Origin: Candidatus Sulfotelmatobacter sp.
GTDB taxonomy: Bacteria > Acidobacteriota > Terriglobia > Terriglobales > Acidobacteriaceae
Assembly (NCBI GenBank): GCA_017883425.1
Contig: JADGNP010000002.1
Location: 1 to 53,207, forward strand
Length of the DNA stretch: 53,207 nucleotides
Reading direction: 5' to 3'
Made by a program: the position numbers and the translations under genes. Below, piece by piece: positions 51,746-53,207 of this stretch; position 1 is the first letter of the stretch; the number at the start of each line of letters is the position of its first letter. Under the pieces are notes generated by a model. The model was not told the DNA's origin and did no database searches. It saw only the letters and a program-made list of their open reading frames with translations.

Positions 51746-53167
51746 CTAGCCACCGTTCCTCACGAAGCTTTCGCCAGTCGTCAGGAGTTCGGTGACCAAT
51801 TCCGGCGAGGCAGCCTCGGTGTAAAGCCGCAACAGCGGCTCTGTCCCGGACGCGCGAAATAATACCCACGCTTCCGCTCCATTTCCGTTGGTCGGCGCAT
51901 CGAGGAAAAACTTTACTCCGTCCAGATGCTCTTTCTTGAGCACACGGTAGCGGCCCAGAGCCTGGGTACCCTCCGCCCGCGCGCGCTGAATCGCATTCTG
52001 CTTCATGTCTTCGGGAATGTGCAGGTCGCGACGCCCGTAGTAATGCGGGCCAAACTCGCGCTGCAGGTCGGCCACCAACTGTCCCAGTGGCTTGCCTTCC
52101 TCCGCCATCGCATTGGCCAGCAGCAAGCAGTTCAGCACGCCATCGCGTTCCGGCAGAAACCGCGAGTACCCAATACCGCCGGACTCTTCTCCCCCAATCA
52201 GGATTTCGCCCTCCATCATCAGATCGGCAATATATTTAAATCCAATGGAAGTCTCATGCAGCTTGCGCCCATACTTTGCTGCGATGCGGTCGAGCATGCG
52301 CGTCGTGTTGAACGCGCGCACCACGTCGCCTGGCCATTTCTTGCGCTCCAGTAACCAGCGCAGCAACACGCAGAAGATTTTGTGCGAATCCACGAAGCTG
52401 CCGTCTTCGGCAACCGCGCCGATGCGGTCAGCGTCCCCGTCGATGGCCAGTCCGGCATCGCATTTCTCACGAACCACGATCTGCTGCAGCATCGCCGTGT
52501 GCGGTTCGATCGGCTCAGGATTGATTCCGGGAAACAGCGGGTTCAGTTCCTGGCGAATCGCCACGTACTGCACCCCGCGCTCGGCAAATACTCCGGTCAG
52601 AATACCGCGTCCTGAACCGTACATGGCATCAACCGCAAACTTGAACTTGGTTTTCGCAATGAGGTCCATGTCGGCGAAACGGCAAACGGCATCGACGTAG
52701 GGTTTCTTGAGATCGACTTCCTCAATCGCGGCTTTGTTTCCTTTTGGCGCGGCGCCCGAAGCAAGTTCCTCCTCGATCTTCTTCATGATCGCGGGCGTAG
52801 CCGAACCGCCAAACTTGCCCTTGAACTTCACTCCATTCCAGTTCCACGGATTATGGCTCGAGGTGACCATCACCCCACCCGCCGCGCCTTGATGTTTCAC
52901 CGCATAGGAAACCGCGGGCGTGGGGGTGTAATCGTTGGCAAGTTTCACGGGGATTCCGGCAGCAGCAATGACTTCGGCCACAATTTGCGCCGCCCGGGGA
53001 GAAGCAAAGCGCGCGTCATACCCCACGATCACTCCCCGTTGCGCCTCCTCGTATTTCAATACGTAGGAGGCGATCGCGCCGGCAACCCGGCGAACGTTGT
53101 CAAAGGTAAAATCATCCGCGATGATTCCACGCCAGCCGTCAGTTCCGAATTTGATCTCTTGCGCCAT
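51746..53167 (-). CDS. Phosphoglucomutase/phosphomannomutase family protein
   Basis: Alpha-D-phosphohexomutase interconverting sugar 1- and 6-phosphates. The 473-residue protein has four domains: the phosphoserine loop VTSSHNPWNWNG (S104 catalytic), Mg loop DGDADRIG (about 240), sugar-binding GEESGGIGY, and phosphate-binding RASGTEPLLRLY. GTDGWRG at the start is the usual N-terminal signature. Substrate could be glucose or mannose (or glucosamine) phosphate; the family position cannot be set by eye. The gene is complete; its start codon lies at 53165-53167. Confidence 0.92.
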   Translation of the reverse strand: MAQEIKFGTDGWRGIIADDFTFDNVRRVAGAIASYVLKYEEAQRGVIVGYDARFASPRAAQIVAEVIAAAGIPVKLANDYTPTPAVSYAVKHQGAAGGVMVTSSHNPWNWNGVKFKGKFGGSATPAIMKKIEEELASGAAPKGNKAAIEEVDLKKPYVDAVCRFADMDLIAKTKFKFAVDAMYGSGRGILTGVFAERGVQYVAIRQELNPLFPGINPEPIEPHTAMLQQIVVREKCDAGLAIDGDADRIGAVAEDGSFVDSHKIFCVLLRWLLERKKWPGDVVRAFNTTRMLDRIAAKYGRKLHETSIGFKYIADLMMEGEILIGGEESGGIGYSRFLPERDGVLNCLLLANAMAEEGKPLGQLVADLQREFGPHYYGRRDLHIPEDMKQNAIQRARAEGTQALGRYRVLKKEHLDGVKFFLDAPTNGNGAEAWVLFRASGTEPLLRLYTEAASPELVTELLTTGESFVRNGG

Positions 53168-53190
53168 TAGTTACCAAGTGGTTCGTGGTT
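53168..53190. repeat. GTGGTTCGTGGTTAG words abutting the phosphomutase start
   Basis: The bases directly before the start codon read as GTGGTT/CGTGGTTAG words, like other word repeats in gaps of this window. The window ends at 53207, so a second arm cannot be checked. Confidence 0.4.
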
Positions 53191-53207
53191 AGAAAAAGAC
53201 AAGTTGC

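Overview
The window is a dense, GC-rich bacterial chromosome segment with 37 intact protein-coding genes, one intact and one broken four-helix-bundle gene, two further gene remnants and one tRNA. It suggests a Gram-negative acidobacterium of the Koribacter/Terriglobia type. The signs are KdsB (Kdo/LPS), an ExbD/TolR protein, a secreted choice-of-anchor plus Big_2 plus beta-helix protein, tandem DUF4440 proteins, MacB-like permease pairs, a PATAN response regulator, and many dispersed palindromes and tandem-word repeats. The assignment is inferred from gene content; no rRNA is present.

Layout. 1-4.4 kb (minus): a molybdenum cofactor cluster (moaB/mogA, moaC, moeA) with a receiver-PATAN regulator embedded in it, then a PilT-like ATPase. 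4.6-8.2 kb (minus): a secreted TPR protein, then queC, queE and queD for the 7-deazaguanine precursor preQ0, with a broken IVP (S23-like) element between queE and queD. 8.3-11 kb (plus): a secreted CocE/NonD hydrolase and a vapBC-type toxin-antitoxin pair with a near-consensus promoter. 11-14.8 kb: a DinG-type helicase and der, divergent around a large palindromic element. 14.8-19 kb: ExbD, an exported protein of unknown function and two MacB/FtsX-type permeases. 19-25 kb: trmFO, a GNAT acetyltransferase, two DUF4440 proteins, an AhpD-like protein and selB. 25-29 kb: purL and purF. 29-33 kb (minus): prmC, a DinB-like protein, prfA, an intact IVP gene in its own inverted repeat, and a DUF1385 membrane protein. 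33-40 kb: an ATP-dependent DNA ligase, a CDF metal exporter, an orphan CheB and a membrane HD-GYP/GAF/GGDEF/PilZ protein. 40-45 kb (minus): ilvBH behind an attenuator-like leader in a VOC-gene remnant, then MurU-like and AmgK-RapZC genes for cell-wall sugar salvage. 45-53 kb: a YceI remnant, the beta-helix protein, tRNA-Met(CAT), kdsB, an M48 protease and a phosphohexomutase.

Two themes stand out. First, many intergenic gaps are filled almost from stop codon to start codon by inverted or tandem repeats built of 6-11 bp words that differ at each site. Two of these repeats bracket IVP genes, an architecture like the 23S rRNA intervening sequences but sitting in protein-coding operons. Related repeats also occur in frame inside prmC, trmFO, DNA ligase, DUF1385 and the der linker. 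Second, the AmgK-like kinase is fused to a RapZ C-terminal domain and overlaps a MurU-like gene, suggesting an amino-sugar-sensing peptidoglycan recycling module. Start codons were revised by eye wherever the longest frame ran through a neighbour or a repeat.
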